A stretch of 64,000 nucleotides of DNA from Pseudomonadota bacterium. GTDB taxonomy: Bacteria; Bdellovibrionota; Bacteriovoracia; Bacteriovoracales; Bacteriovoracaceae. A program made the translations under genes and the position numbers. Below, one piece after another: positions 45,112 through 54,533 of this stretch. The DNA is taken from the NCBI GenBank assembly GCA_027488375.1, contig JAIYBW010000002.1:527929-591928 (forward strand). The letters are read 5' to 3'. Each line of letters starts with the position of its first letter. Positions within the stretch are counted from its first letter, which is position 1. The notes beneath the pieces were generated by a model that was given only the letters and a program-made list of their open reading frames with translations, was not told the origin of the DNA and did not search any database.

Positions 45112-46640
45112 AGAGGTATATTCCCGTGTTTACGATCTGGTGTTGGTATTTTTTTATTTTCTAAAGCCTTTAGATATTGATAGAGGCGCTGACGAGTTAT
45201 TTCTGGAAAAATAATTTCATCCACGTAACCAAGCTCTGCGGCCCGATAAGGGTTGGCAAAATTATTTTCATACTCTTCAACATTTTTCGCCTTATTAGCG
45301 AGATCATTTCTAAAAATAATATTAACCGCGCCCTCGGCTCCCATCACCGCGATCTCAGCAGTTGGATAAGCCAGATTAATATCGGCCTTAATGTGTTTTG
45401 AGGCCATCACATCATAAGCTCCGCCATAGGCCTTACGAGTAATCAATGTAATGAGAGGCACTGTTGCTTCTGAATAAGCATAGAGGAGCTTGGCCCCGTG
45501 ACGGATAATTCCCCCATACTCTTGCACGGTTCCAGGTAAAAAGCCCGGCACATCCACAAGAGTGATAATAGGTATATTAAAAGCATCACAGAATCGCACA
45601 AAACGAGCAGCCTTGACCGATGAATCGATATCTAAACAGCCAGCTAGAAAAGCAGGTTGATTGGCCACAATTCCCACTTTTATTCCACCAATGGAAGCAA
45701 ATCCAGTAATGATGTTTTTTGCAAAATCTCTATGAACTTCTAGAAAGTGTTGGTCATCAATCACTTCCAGTATGAGTTCGTGCATGTCATAAGGTTTTTT
45801 AGAATTATCAGGAACAAAATTCTTCAACTTATTATTTGAACGAGTCACTGAATCTGTCGTTAATTTTTGAGTATGCTTTTGCTTATTACAGCCTGGAATA
45901 AAACTGAAAAGTTCTCTCACTCGCTCAAAGCAATCGTCTTCATCATCACAACGAAAATGAGCTACACCGGATTTTTCATTATGAGTATGAGCTCCACCAA
46001 GGGCATCTTTCGTCACTTCTTCGTGAGTCACCGTCTTAATCACCTCAGGGCCCGTCACGAACATGTAAGAAGTTTTATCCACCATGAAGATAAAATCAGT
46101 CATGGCCGGAGAATAAACGGCTCCACCAGCACAAGGTCCCATGATAAGGGAGATTTGAGGAATCACCCCTGAAGCTTGAACGTTACGATAAAAAATTTCT
46201 GCGTAACCGGCCAGGGACTCCACACCTTCTTGAATCCGTGCTCCACCGGAATCATTCACTCCAATCACTGGAATTTTATTCTCAAGAGCAAAGTCCATAA
46301 CCTTACAGATTTTCTTCGCGTAGGCCATGCCTAGGGCACCTCCCCAACAAGTAAAATCTTGGGAGAAAATCGCCACTTGCTGACCGTTAATTTTACCAAT
46401 ACCTGTGATCACTCCATCCCCTAGGAACTTCGTTTTTTCCATCCCAAACGAGTTACAGCGGTGGACAACAAATTTATCAAATTCGATAAATGATTCTGGA
46501 TCCAATAATTTATTAATTCTTTCTCGAGCGGTATATTTACCTTGTTCATGTTGTTTATGAATTCTTTCAACCCCACCACCTAACTCTGCTTGTTGAGAAA
46601 GGTTTGTGAGCTGATCACGTCTTTGATCGTTAGTGAGCAC
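45108..46640 (-). CDS. Acyl-CoA carboxylase carboxyltransferase beta subunit (PccB type)
   Basis: This subunit passes CO2 from biotin to an acyl-CoA, probably propionyl-CoA. The 510 residues match the PccB family: [77 protein letters not shown] with the first oxyanion loop, and [17 protein letters not shown] with the second. GTG 46640 follows AGGAGG. It heads the operon with the biotin carboxylase and carrier genes, each joined by an ATGA overlap. Which acyl-CoA it uses cannot be settled from sequence alone. Confidence 0.9.
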   Translation of the reverse strand: MLTNDQRRDQLTNLSQQAELGGGVERIHKQHEQGKYTARERINKLLDPESFIEFDKFVVHRCNSFGMEKTKFLGDGVITGIGKINGQQVAIFSQDFTCWGGALGMAYAKKICKVMDFALENKIPVIGVNDSGGARIQEGVESLAGYAEIFYRNVQASGVIPQISLIMGPCAGGAVYSPAMTDFIFMVDKTSYMFVTGPEVIKTVTHEEVTKDALGGAHTHNEKSGVAHFRCDDEDDCFERVRELFSFIPGCNKQKHTQKLTTDSVTRSNNKLKNFVPDNSKKPYDMHELILEVIDDQHFLEVHRDFAKNIITGFASIGGIKVGIVANQPAFLAGCLDIDSSVKAARFVRFCDAFNIPIITLVDVPGFLPGTVQEYGGIIRHGAKLLYAYSEATVPLITLITRKAYGGAYDVMASKHIKADINLAYPTAEIAVMGAEGAVNIIFRNDLANKAKNVEEYENNFANPYRAAELGYVDEIIFPEITRQRLYQYLKALENKKIPTPDRKHGNIPL

Positions 46641-46784
46641 TTTGGCCTCCTGAAAAAAATGTTCCAGGATTATACGCAGTCTCCTTCACAGGGTAAAGCC
46701 TATGACTAACCAGGCCATTGCAAGTTTTGCCGTCATTCAATTTTTAAGCCTCAAGGTAAAATAGAAGGGAACCCAGGAGAACTT

Positions 46785-47489
46785 ATGAAATTACTTCCCC
46801 TCATTTTTCTTTTTATGTCGCAATTCGCAATAGCCTTTGATGCTTTGGTTTGGGGTGGGCCAGGGGCGTGCAAAGATGGCTGCCTAGATTCTGCCATTTA
46901 TGTGGCGAAGCTTGCTGGGTTTGAGCCTATGATTGTAACTCCTGAAAATTTTGATCCCTCACTTTTTGAAAAGGCAAAAGTTTGGATCCAACCCGGAGGA
47001 AAATCCGGTGCGGCCTCAAACGCCATGGGGCCATTGATGCGTCAGCAGCTTAAAAACTTTATTGCCCAAGGTGGTGGGTACGTTGGATTTTGCGCTGGTG
47101 CTTTTCTTACCACGGCCCGTGTTGGTGAAACCCGTGTCGAAGGTTTAGGCATTGTTCCAGGAAACACTCGCGTCTTCAGACGCGCCAAGGGTTATCCCTC
47201 TGTCGAAAGAATGATCACCCCTCAAGGTCTCCAGTTTCATTACTGGGAGGGCGGCCCTTGGTTTTCTTTAAATAAAAATGAACTTAAAAGTATAACTGTT
47301 AAATCTCGCTACGAAACAAATAATAAAATTAATGGACTTGAAACTACTTTTGGCCAGGGCCGAATTTCTGTGACGGGTACTCACCCTGAAGCACCTAAGT
47401 GGTGGTACGAAGATGCTCATATCAATGATGGTGATGGTCTAGACCATGAATTGGCGGCCAATATGATTAAATGGGCAGCTAAAAAATAA
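46785..47489 (+). CDS. Secreted class I amidotransferase-like (BPL_N) protein
   Basis: The 234 residues start with a signal peptide (KLLPLIFLFMSQFAIAFDA). The mature protein fits the biotin-protein-ligase N-terminal (BPL_N) amidotransferase-like family: VWGGPGACKDGCLDSAIYVA, WIQPGGKSGAASNAMG and the nucleophile elbow GGGYVGFCAGAF with Cys in the catalytic place, then QGRISVTGTHPEAP near the end, where a His could pair with it. The fold hydrolyses or transfers amide groups in other enzymes; the substrate here is unknown. An exported location is unusual for the fold. It is divergent from the carboxylase operon and ends at a bidirectional terminator. Confidence 0.7.
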   Translation: MKLLPLIFLFMSQFAIAFDALVWGGPGACKDGCLDSAIYVAKLAGFEPMIVTPENFDPSLFEKAKVWIQPGGKSGAASNAMGPLMRQQLKNFIAQGGGYVGFCAGAFLTTARVGETRVEGLGIVPGNTRVFRRAKGYPSVERMITPQGLQFHYWEGGPWFSLNKNELKSITVKSRYETNNKINGLETTFGQGRISVTGTHPEAPKWWYEDAHINDGDGLDHELAANMIKWAAKK

Positions 47490-47495
47490 GTGCAA

Positions 47496-47527
47496 AAAAA
47501 AAGCCCCTCTTTCGAGGGGCTTTTTTT
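47496..47527. terminator. Bidirectional intrinsic terminator
   Basis: GCCCCTC (47503-47509) and GAGGGGC (47514-47520) pair around TTTC and are flanked by a long A-run on the left and seven T on the right, so the structure works on both strands. It lies between convergent genes, overlapping the end of the sigma-54 activator gene. Confidence 0.9.
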
Positions 47528-49124
47528 ATTCTCCGGCAGCTTTCTTGGCCGCGGCCCGTTTATCTAGTCCGTATTTTTCCACTTTCATAATAAGACCCGC
47601 TCGAGAGATTCCAAGCTCCTTAGCAAGCTTTGATTTATTAAAACCACAGCGCTTAAGGCCTTCACGAATCATGAGAATTTCTAGCTCCTCTAGAGCATCC
47701 TTAAGAGAGCCACTAGTGTTCACACCTCGAAGCACACCTCCACCACCATGATGTGAGCCCCCTCCACTTTCAGTACTTTCAAGAATTCTGGCACTCAACA
47801 TATCGGGAGTAATCGTTCGATCTTCACCGGCAAGAACAACCAATCGTTCAACTTCATTTTGTAGCTCACGAACGTTTCCTGGCCATTTATGATCAAGCAT
47901 TTTTTCTAAACACTTTTTAGAAAATGTTTTTAATGGCATCCCGGCTTCTTCACATTTCTTCTGAAGGAAAAAATCCATCAGAACTGGAATATCTTCTTGT
48001 CTCTCTCTTAGAGAAGGTAAGGCAACGTTAATAACATTAATTCGATAATACAGATCTTCTCTGAACTCACCCTTCGCAATCATTTCTTTTAAGGGTTTAT
48101 TTGTGGCTGCAACGACTCGAACATTTACTTTTTTAGGAGTTGTTGCTCCTACTGGCATAAAGGTTCCTTCCTGCAATATTCTAAGAAGCTTGACTTGCAT
48201 GGATGGAGAAGTGTCACCAATCTCATCGAGAAATAATGTCCCACCATTGGCCACTTCAAAAACACCTTTTTTATCTTTAACTGCTCCAGTGAACGATCCT
48301 TTGACGTGACCGAATAGTTCAGAGTCTAAGAGATTGTCGTTAAAGGCAGAACAGTTGACGGCCATAAAAACGGAATCTTTTCTTGTTGAATTGTAATGAA
48401 TAGCTTTCGCCACCATTTCCTTACCTGTTCCATTTTCCCCTTGAATCAAAATTGTCGATTCAGAGTTCGAAACTTTTGACAGGAGATGATACACCTGTTG
48501 CATCTTTTTAGATTTACCAATCAAATTATGATAACGATATTTATTCCCAATTTCGGAATTGAGATCCATAATTCGTGATTCACGTTTATAAATTTCAGAA
48601 TGAAAAGTCCCAACCTCATCGGCCACGATAGTAATGAGATCTTTCATCTCAGAATAAAATCGACCCGTAAATTTTTTAACTTTTTCGACTGAAGCTTTTG
48701 CATCAGCTTCTGTGATTCCACATTCGACCATTTTCTTGACAGCTTCAGCATGATCTTGGGAAGTCGAAGTTTCAGTGAAGTAGGGATAAGCAAACACAGC
48801 ACCACAAAACTCTCCATCTACAGTCACTTTATGGGCATATCCAAATGTTCCAGGAAAAAAAGCACTAAATTCCCAAGCTGTATCTTGTGAGCCATGAAAA
48901 TGTTCAAAAACTTTTTCAATATCGGATTCAAGCCAGTCTCTTCCGTATGAATGAGACATTTGGAGTTTCAAAAAAGAAGATTTAAATGGATAGCCGGGTT
49001 CATGAATAAATTGAACTCTGCCTTGTTCATCCACATAAAGAACATCTAGTCCGTACCAGTTCCCAATAATTTTCTCGAGACTTTTACTCGCATGAAGTTC
49101 TTTAATAGATTTCCAGTCGATCAT
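47526..49124 (-). CDS. Sigma-54 dependent transcription activator with N-terminal sensor domain
   Basis: The 532 residues have an N-terminal sensor region (about 1-190; IIGNWYGLDVLYVDEQGRVQ, resembling a PocR-like or PAS-like ligand domain), a central AAA+ domain with Walker A GENGTGKEMVAKAI, Walker B GGTLFLDEIGD and the sigma-54 contact loop as GSFTGA instead of GAFTGA, and a C-terminal Fis-type helix-turn-helix (LKRCGFNKSKLAKELGISRA). There is no receiver domain, so it answers a ligand or partner. Its targets are not known, and no clear TGGCAC-N5-TTGC promoter was recognised nearby. Gene ends at the shared terminator. Confidence 0.9.
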   Translation of the reverse strand: MIDWKSIKELHASKSLEKIIGNWYGLDVLYVDEQGRVQFIHEPGYPFKSSFLKLQMSHSYGRDWLESDIEKVFEHFHGSQDTAWEFSAFFPGTFGYAHKVTVDGEFCGAVFAYPYFTETSTSQDHAEAVKKMVECGITEADAKASVEKVKKFTGRFYSEMKDLITIVADEVGTFHSEIYKRESRIMDLNSEIGNKYRYHNLIGKSKKMQQVYHLLSKVSNSESTILIQGENGTGKEMVAKAIHYNSTRKDSVFMAVNCSAFNDNLLDSELFGHVKGSFTGAVKDKKGVFEVANGGTLFLDEIGDTSPSMQVKLLRILQEGTFMPVGATTPKKVNVRVVAATNKPLKEMIAKGEFREDLYYRINVINVALPSLRERQEDIPVLMDFFLQKKCEEAGMPLKTFSKKCLEKMLDHKWPGNVRELQNEVERLVVLAGEDRTITPDMLSARILESTESGGGSHHGGGGVLRGVNTSGSLKDALEELEILMIREGLKRCGFNKSKLAKELGISRAGLIMKVEKYGLDKRAAAKKAAGE

Positions 49125-49237
49125 GGTGATACCCCTTTAAATGTCCATTCCCTGAACACTCTTTTTGTCATTGTCTAACTTATCGGCAGATTGTCAGAAA
49201 TCTTGACAGGGACAAATGGACTGGCCGAGAAAAATCT

Positions 49238-49816
49238 TTACAATTTTCTCGTGGAGATTTGAGTGAGTTCAGAAAAGATCTGGAAAAACATAGGGTTATT
49301 CCATTCTTGGGGACCCATAAATTTTCTTAACAGGGTCTTATCCGAGGAAAAAACATAGGTTTCTGGAACCCGAGTTGTTCCAAAAGCATCTCGATGGATA
49401 TTTTTTTGATCTAAAAGCCAGTAGATCGAAGAGCTTTCGGCCAGGGCCAGGGTTTTAAGATGCTTCTTCACTTTAAGGGCTTCATCATTAGTTGCGACTA
49501 ATAAAAACTTTACCCCGTTCTTGCCTTCAAATCGCTTTATAAACGTTAACAGGTCCGGGAGCTCAGCTTCACATGGGGCACACCAAGTGCCCCAGAAATG
49601 GACAACAGTAAGCTCTAGTGACTTATCAGATAACAGTTGATCTATAGCAAACGTAGTTCCATCTAGGTTTTCAAAAGAAGCTTGAGGAAATTTGGTAAGA
49701 ACAGAATTCACCTGATTTTTGACATCAAGCTGCCCTTCAAGAGATTTCTTTGAATAAAGGCCGTAGGCAAAAGTTCCAATAATAATGAGCGAAATAGCAA
49801 TTAATCGATAAATCAT
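49238..49816 (-). CDS. Membrane-anchored thioredoxin-like (TlpA-type) protein
   Basis: The 192 residues begin with one hydrophobic helix (IYRLIAISLIIIGTFAYGLY) that anchors the protein facing the periplasm. A thioredoxin fold follows, with the active site VVHFWGTWCAPCEAELPDL (WCAPC) and the cis-Pro segment as RVPETYVFSSD. Such proteins reduce or oxidise thiols, often for cytochrome c maturation or for exported proteins; many Cys-rich exported proteins are encoded at the start of this window. It begins just after the ribosomal-cluster terminator and appears to be monocistronic. Confidence 0.85.
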   Translation of the reverse strand: MIYRLIAISLIIIGTFAYGLYSKKSLEGQLDVKNQVNSVLTKFPQASFENLDGTTFAIDQLLSDKSLELTVVHFWGTWCAPCEAELPDLLTFIKRFEGKNGVKFLLVATNDEALKVKKHLKTLALAESSSIYWLLDQKNIHRDAFGTTRVPETYVFSSDKTLLRKFMGPQEWNNPMFFQIFSELTQISTRKL

Positions 49817-49824
49817 GGCAAAAA

Positions 49825-49848
49825 AAAACCTTCCCGGAGGAAGGTTTT
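49825..49848 (-). terminator. Intrinsic terminator of the ribosomal supercluster
   Basis: On the minus strand AAAACCTTCC pairs with GGAAGGTTTT over a TCCG loop, with four extra T beyond the stem, giving an eight-T run. It begins 10 bases after the rplQ stop and ends the alpha-operon part of the cluster. Confidence 0.9.
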
Positions 49849-49858
49849 ATGGAAGAAA

Positions 49859-50215
49859 TTAATCTACAAAAGCGATGTAAGCTTCTTTAGCACCATCACC
49901 AAGGCGACCCTCAGCAATCTTAAGAAGGCGAGTATATCCACCTGGACGTTGCTTAAATTTTGGAGCAACAGTTTCAAAAAGAGCTTTTACAGCTTCTTTG
50001 TTGTTAAGTTTAGTGAAAGCAACACGACGATTTGCAATCGTGTCGATCTTCGCAAGCGTTACAAGTTTTTCAACGAAAGGCTTAATAGCCTTCGCCTTAG
50101 TTTCAGTCGTCTTAATTTTTCCATGAGTGATTAACTCAATAGAAAGATTTTGAACTAATGCTTTTCTATGTTGAGGCTTTACACCTAATTTATATTTGTG
50201 ATTACCGTGTCTCAT
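49859..50215 (-). CDS. rplQ: 50S ribosomal protein L17
   Basis: L17 binds 23S rRNA near the peptide exit side. The 118-residue product has the normal L17 start MRHGNHKYKLGVKPQHRKAL, then NLSIELITHGKIKTTETKAK and the closing RPGGYTRLLKIAEGRLGDGA. It is a standard length for a bacterial L17 without C-terminal extension. It follows rpoA by 23 bases and is the final gene of the cluster, directly before the strong terminator. Confidence 0.97.
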   Translation of the reverse strand: MRHGNHKYKLGVKPQHRKALVQNLSIELITHGKIKTTETKAKAIKPFVEKLVTLAKIDTIANRRVAFTKLNNKEAVKALFETVAPKFKQRPGGYTRLLKIAEGRLGDGAKEAYIAFVD

Positions 50216-50238
50216 AAAAATCTCCTAAAGAACGCTTC

Positions 50239-51255
50239 TTATTCAGCGTGCTGAACCTGCTTCATAATATTGTCAACTTTCATACCTAAACCTAACCCCA
50301 TAGTCGTAAGTATCTCTTTAATTTCATTTAAAGACTTACGTCCAAAGTTTTTAGTTCTAAGCATTTCGCCTTCAGTTTTAGAAACAAGCTCGTAAATATA
50401 TTTAATATTTGCATTCTGTAAACAGTTTGCAGAACGTACTGATAACTCAAGCTCTGAAACAGGCTTAAGTAAAGCCTCGTTAGCAACTCCAGCACCACCG
50501 CTAGAAGCAGCTGGCTTAACTTCAGCTGGTGCATCTTTATCTTCGAAATTCAAGAAAACAGATAATTGATCACGAAGGATTTTTGCTGAAATAGCAACAG
50601 CATCAACTGGATCAATCCCTGCATTTGTCCAAACTTCAAGAGTTAATTTATCGTAATCTGTTCTCTTACCTACACGGCTATTTGTAACTGTGTAATTTAC
50701 ACGATGAACAGGCGAGAAAAGTGTATCAAGATAAATCCAACCGACTGGAAGATCGAAAGAATCTTTGTTATCAAGAGCAGTTACATAACCTTTACCGCGA
50801 GCAATTTTAAGCTCCATTCTGATAGATCCACCAGAAGAGATGTTACAAATTGTGTGCTCAGGATTTAAAACTTTAACGTTACCAGTAGCTTGTATGTCAC
50901 CGGCCTTAACTGGACCTTCAGAATTCTTTTCAAGAATAAGAGTAACTTCTTCTTTCTCAGTAATTTTGAAACGAATTTCTTTTAAGTTAAGAATAATTTC
51001 TGAAACTTCTTCTTTGATGTTATTGATAGTACCAAATTCATGGTCAACACCATCAACTTTAACAGCAACGATACCAGCTCCCTGTAAAGAAGAAAGGAGA
51101 ACTCTTCTAAGAGAGTTACCAAGAGTTAATCCATAACCTCTCTCTAGAGGCTTTGCAGTGAATTTACCGTAATTAGACTTTAAACCTTCAGTATCAACTT
51201 CAAGAGCTGCTGGACGGATCATTCCATTCCAATTTTTATTCATATATGAATTCAT
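50239..51255 (-). CDS. rpoA: DNA-directed RNA polymerase alpha subunit
   Basis: Alpha dimerises to nucleate RNA polymerase assembly, and its C-terminal domain contacts UP elements and activators. The 338 residues show the N-terminal domain ([20 protein letters not shown]), a flexible Pro/Ala/Ser linker near 240-262, and the C-terminal domain ([20 protein letters not shown], then [20 protein letters not shown]). Several ATGs lie at the start (51255, 51243, 51222); the first follows AGGGG. It comes directly after rpsK, with no rpsD between. Confidence 0.97.
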   Translation of the reverse strand: MNSYMNKNWNGMIRPAALEVDTEGLKSNYGKFTAKPLERGYGLTLGNSLRRVLLSSLQGAGIVAVKVDGVDHEFGTINNIKEEVSEIILNLKEIRFKITEKEEVTLILEKNSEGPVKAGDIQATGNVKVLNPEHTICNISSGGSIRMELKIARGKGYVTALDNKDSFDLPVGWIYLDTLFSPVHRVNYTVTNSRVGKRTDYDKLTLEVWTNAGIDPVDAVAISAKILRDQLSVFLNFEDKDAPAEVKPAASSGGAGVANEALLKPVSELELSVRSANCLQNANIKYIYELVSKTEGEMLRTKNFGRKSLNEIKEILTTMGLGLGMKVDNIMKQVQHAE

Positions 51256-51289
51256 CTAAAACCCCTAAGTAATCAGTAGAAAAAAACGC

Positions 51290-51721
51290 TTATACTCTTC
51301 TTCTTTTTGGAGCGCGACAGCCATTATGTGGCATTGGGCTCATGTCAGCTACTGATGTAATTTTTATACCAGCTGCTAGAAGTGCTCTGATTGCATTTTC
51401 TCTACCAGCTCCTGGACCCTTAACTTTTACGTCAAGAGACATAAGGCCATGCTCAGAAGCTTTTTTAGCAGCTTCTTGAGATGCTACCTGAGCAGCAAAT
51501 GGAGTTGATTTTTTTGATCCACGGAAACCTAATCCACCAGCACTTGCCCAAACAACTGCATTACCTTCAGCATCACTGATCGTAACGATAGTGTTATTGA
51601 AAGATGCGTGAATATGACAAACACCGTGATTTAAATTTTTTCTAACTTTTTTCTTTCCAGACTTCGAACTAGCTGCGCTAGTTGCCATACCAGAAGCTTT
51701 TTGTGCATTCGTAACAGCCAT
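51290..51721 (-). CDS. rpsK: 30S ribosomal protein S11
   Basis: S11 lies on the 30S platform. The 143 residues carry a Lys/Ser/Ala-rich N-terminal extension of about 28 residues, then the S11 body: [60 protein letters not shown], and the end [16 protein letters not shown]. It follows rpsM by 16 bases and precedes rpoA by 34. In many genomes rpsD lies between rpsK and rpoA; here the spacer has no room for it. Confidence 0.97.
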   Translation of the reverse strand: MAVTNAQKASGMATSAASSKSGKKKVRKNLNHGVCHIHASFNNTIVTISDAEGNAVVWASAGGLGFRGSKKSTPFAAQVASQEAAKKASEHGLMSLDVKVKGPGAGRENAIRALLAAGIKITSVADMSPMPHNGCRAPKRRRV

Positions 51722-51737
51722 AAATCCCTACCTTAAA

Positions 51738-52118
51738 TTATTTCATCGCTTTGATTGATTTTTTACCAGCAATTGCAACCGCAGGCCCCTTACGAGTACG
51801 AGCGTTCGTATGTGTACGCTGTCCACGGACTGGCAACCCTTTACGGTGACGAATTCCTCTATAGCAACCTAAATCTTTTAGGCGCTTAATATTAAGAGCT
51901 ACTTCTCTGCGAAGATCACCCTCAACCGCATACTCAGTTAAAGCTTCACGAATTGCCTGAACTTGTTCTTCAGTAATGTCGTTAGAACTTGTTTCAAAGT
52001 CGATTCCAACCTTTGTTAATACATCTGCTGCTATTTTTGGCCCAACACCATAGATAGAGCGAAGAGCAATTTTCATTGCTTTATTTCTCGGTAAGTCTAC
52101 ACCTAATAAACGTGCCAT
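51738..52118 (-). CDS. rpsM: 30S ribosomal protein S13
   Basis: S13 forms part of the 30S head and contacts the 50S subunit and P-site tRNA. The 126 residues begin [20 protein letters not shown] with the helix-two-turn-helix [19 protein letters not shown], and contain [20 protein letters not shown] and [20 protein letters not shown]. Typical length and basic C-terminal tail. It follows rpmJ by 12 bases. Confidence 0.97.
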   Translation of the reverse strand: MARLLGVDLPRNKAMKIALRSIYGVGPKIAADVLTKVGIDFETSSNDITEEQVQAIREALTEYAVEGDLRREVALNIKRLKDLGCYRGIRHRKGLPVRGQRTHTNARTRKGPAVAIAGKKSIKAMK

Positions 52119-52130
52119 ATGTTTCCCCTA

Positions 52131-52247
52131 CTAGCCTTGTTTTTGCTTATGCTTTGGATTTACTTTACAAATTACTCTTAGAACGCCCTGACGTTTTACA
52201 ACTTTGCAATCCTTGCAGATTGGCTTTACTGATGATCTTACTTTCAT
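52131..52247 (-). CDS. rpmJ: 50S ribosomal protein L36
   Basis: A 38-codon gene read directly from the minus strand encodes [20 protein letters not shown] followed by [18 protein letters not shown]. The zinc ligands C11, C14, C27 and H33 are all present, so it is the zinc-binding (C+) form. It lies between infA (2 bases after its stop) and rpsM (12 bases), the common order. Confidence 0.95.
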   Translation of the reverse strand: MKVRSSVKPICKDCKVVKRQGVLRVICKVNPKHKQKQG

Positions 52248-52249
52248 AA

Positions 52250-52474
52250 TTAACCCTTACTTCTAAAAATGATTCGACCCTTATCAAGGTCATATTTACT
52301 AATTTCGATAACTACCTTATCCCCAGGCAGAATCTTGATAAAATTCATTCTCATTTTCCCACTGATATGTGCTAAGACCACATGTCCATTTGGGAGTTTA
52401 ACTCTAAATCTTGTGTTTGGTAAAAGTTCTAAAACTTCACCTTCCACTTCTATTGTGTCAGTAGACTCAGCCAT
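52250..52474 (-). CDS. infA: Translation initiation factor IF-1
   Basis: IF-1 binds the ribosomal A site and assists IF-2 and IF-3 in start selection. The 74 residues [20 protein letters not shown]...[20 protein letters not shown]...FRSKG match IF-1 with its S1-type OB fold. The frame extends to 52528, but ATG 52474 follows TAGGAAGG and gives the family length. It lies 73 bases after adk, the largest gap in this part of the cluster, and 2 bases before rpmJ. Confidence 0.95.
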   Translation of the reverse strand: MAESTDTIEVEGEVLELLPNTRFRVKLPNGHVVLAHISGKMRMNFIKILPGDKVVIEISKYDLDKGRIIFRSKG

Positions 52475-52547
52475 GCCCTTCCTAAAAAAAGTAAGTGACC
52501 TTATATAAAAATAAAAACTATAAGACAATAAATTTAATTAAAAAACG

Positions 52548-53183
52548 TCACACTTTTGACGAAATCATATTAAAAATAACGTCAGGTGACTCTTCTGCAT
52601 TAACCTCAATCAAACGACCCAGGTCTTGGTAGTACTTTAAGACAGGATTTACAGTCTCTTGAAACACCTTAAGGCGATTCTCAATAACCTCTTCCTTGTC
52701 GTCAGCTCTCTGAATGAGATTTGTCCCACCGCACTGATCGCATTTGCCTTCTATCTTAGGCTTTTTTGATACGAGATTATATATAGCACCACAATCTTTA
52801 CATGTCCTTCGATTTGTTAATCTCTGAACAAGCTTAGATATATCAATCTTAAAATATACAGCAATTGACTTAGAATCCTTTAAAACTTCACCATCTAAAG
52901 TCATAGATTGTGCAATGTTTCTTGGGTAACCATCAAAAATATATTGAGAGTCCTCTAAGTTTATATTGGCCTGTAGCAGTCTAATGACTAAATTATCAGA
53001 AACTAACTGCCCAGAATCCATTACACTTTTAACTTCAATTCCAAGCTCAGATTTTTTGGCAATTTCAGCTCTAAGCAAATCTCCAGTAGATATGTGCTTA
53101 AAGTTTTTTTCTGAAACAAATCTTGTTGCCTGCGTTCCCTTTCCTGATCCCGGAGCCCCTATAAATATCAGATGGGATTTCAT
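52548..53183 (-). CDS. adk: Adenylate kinase (zinc-lid form)
   Basis: Adk interconverts AMP and ATP with two ADP. The 211 residues have the P-loop IFIGAPGSGKGTQATRFVSE, the AMP-binding ISTGDLLRAEI and YIFDGYPRNIAQS segments, and a long lid with a four-Cys zinc knuckle (CKDCGAIYN and CDQCGGTN). Zinc-lid forms are common in Gram-positives and in some proteobacterial lineages. It lies 3 bases after secY and is co-transcribed in the spc part, a usual place for adk. Confidence 0.95.
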   Translation of the reverse strand: MKSHLIFIGAPGSGKGTQATRFVSEKNFKHISTGDLLRAEIAKKSELGIEVKSVMDSGQLVSDNLVIRLLQANINLEDSQYIFDGYPRNIAQSMTLDGEVLKDSKSIAVYFKIDISKLVQRLTNRRTCKDCGAIYNLVSKKPKIEGKCDQCGGTNLIQRADDKEEVIENRLKVFQETVNPVLKYYQDLGRLIEVNAEESPDVIFNMISSKV

Positions 53184-53186
53184 TAT

Positions 53187-54512
53187 TTAAAACCTCTTAA
53201 CGCCAGAATACTTGCCCTTAACTTTATAAGCAGAGTCTAGTCGCTGAGAAATCATAAAACTTTCAGCTTGCGCCATAGTATCAATCGCTACACCTACAAG
53301 AATTAATAAAGATGTACCGCCAAAATAAAATGGAACTTTTGCATAATTAAAAAGAATCGCCGGCATAATACAAATAGCTGCGACATAAATGGCACCAACT
53401 AATGTTAATCGACTTATGACCTGATTTAAAAAATCAGCAGTCTGATCACCTGGTCTAATTCCTGGAATGAACCCGCCATTCTTTTTTAGAGACTCAGAAA
53501 CGTCATCAGTTTTGAACTGAATAGTTGAATAAAAATAAGCAAAAAAGATGATTAGGGCAATAAAAGTAACATTATAAAGCATTTTGCCCGGATAAAATAA
53601 CTGCTCAATATTTGAGAAATAAGCTTTAACAGGGCTGTCTTGCGGGATAAATTGAGAAATCGTTGTTGGAAATCCTAAAAGTGCAGAAGCAAATATTGGA
53701 GGCATCACACCTGAAATGTTCACTTTAATAGGTAAGTGGGAAGTTTGGCCGCCAAAAACTCTATTATTTACAACTCTTTTTGCGTACTGAACCGGTACTT
53801 TCCTAAAAGCTCTTTCAACAAAAATAATAAACCAAAAAGATACAAGCATAATGGCGATTACAATTAACAAGTTAACAACACTCATTTCACCATTCTGAAT
53901 TAATTGAAAAGTATCTCTAATTCCCCTCGGGATACCAGCAGCAATACCAGCAAAAATGATCAGAGAAATGCCGTTTCCGATTCCTCTTTCAGTAATCTGC
54001 TCTCCAAGCCACATAACAAACATTGTACCAGCAGTTAAACTAATTACAGTTAACAATCTAAACGACATTCCAGGATCTATTACAACAGGCAAACCATTTG
54101 GACTTTTGATGTTCTCAAGACCGACTGCAAGCCCATAACCCTGAAAAAAGCACAAAAGCACTGTTGCATAACGAGTGTATTGTGAAATTTTCTTATGCCC
54201 ATCGGGCTCTTTTTGTAATTCGCCAAGAGCCGGAATTGAGTATGAAAGAAGGCTGAAAATAATTGAAGATGTAATATAAGGCATTATTCCAAGGGCCAAA
54301 ACAGAAAATCGCTCTAGAGCTCCACCACTAAAAGTATTGAAGACGCTAAATATAGAACCCTTCATTCCATCAAAAAAAGATGAAAGGGCTGCTCCATCAA
54401 CTCCCGGTGTAGGGACCTGAGTTGCAACCCTGTATATTCCAAGCATTAATATAGTAAAGAATACTCTTTTCTTTAATTCTTCTAATTTTGAAAGATTCGC
54501 GTTTGATGACAT
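53187..54512 (-). CDS. secY: Protein translocase subunit SecY
   Basis: SecY forms the channel through which proteins cross or enter the inner membrane. The 441 residues have ten predicted membrane helices, the N-terminal RVATQVPTPGVD, LGIMPYITSSIIFSLLSYSI, the cytoplasmic loop VNNRVFGGQTSHLPIKVNIS with GVMPPIFASALL, and NGGFIPGIRPG. Length and features are normal. It follows rplO by 21 bases. Confidence 0.97.
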   Translation of the reverse strand: MSSNANLSKLEELKKRVFFTILMLGIYRVATQVPTPGVDGAALSSFFDGMKGSIFSVFNTFSGGALERFSVLALGIMPYITSSIIFSLLSYSIPALGELQKEPDGHKKISQYTRYATVLLCFFQGYGLAVGLENIKSPNGLPVVIDPGMSFRLLTVISLTAGTMFVMWLGEQITERGIGNGISLIIFAGIAAGIPRGIRDTFQLIQNGEMSVVNLLIVIAIMLVSFWFIIFVERAFRKVPVQYAKRVVNNRVFGGQTSHLPIKVNISGVMPPIFASALLGFPTTISQFIPQDSPVKAYFSNIEQLFYPGKMLYNVTFIALIIFFAYFYSTIQFKTDDVSESLKKNGGFIPGIRPGDQTADFLNQVISRLTLVGAIYVAAICIMPAILFNYAKVPFYFGGTSLLILVGVAIDTMAQAESFMISQRLDSAYKVKGKYSGVKRF

Positions 54513-54533
54513 CCTTGTGTTCCTTCTTACAAA

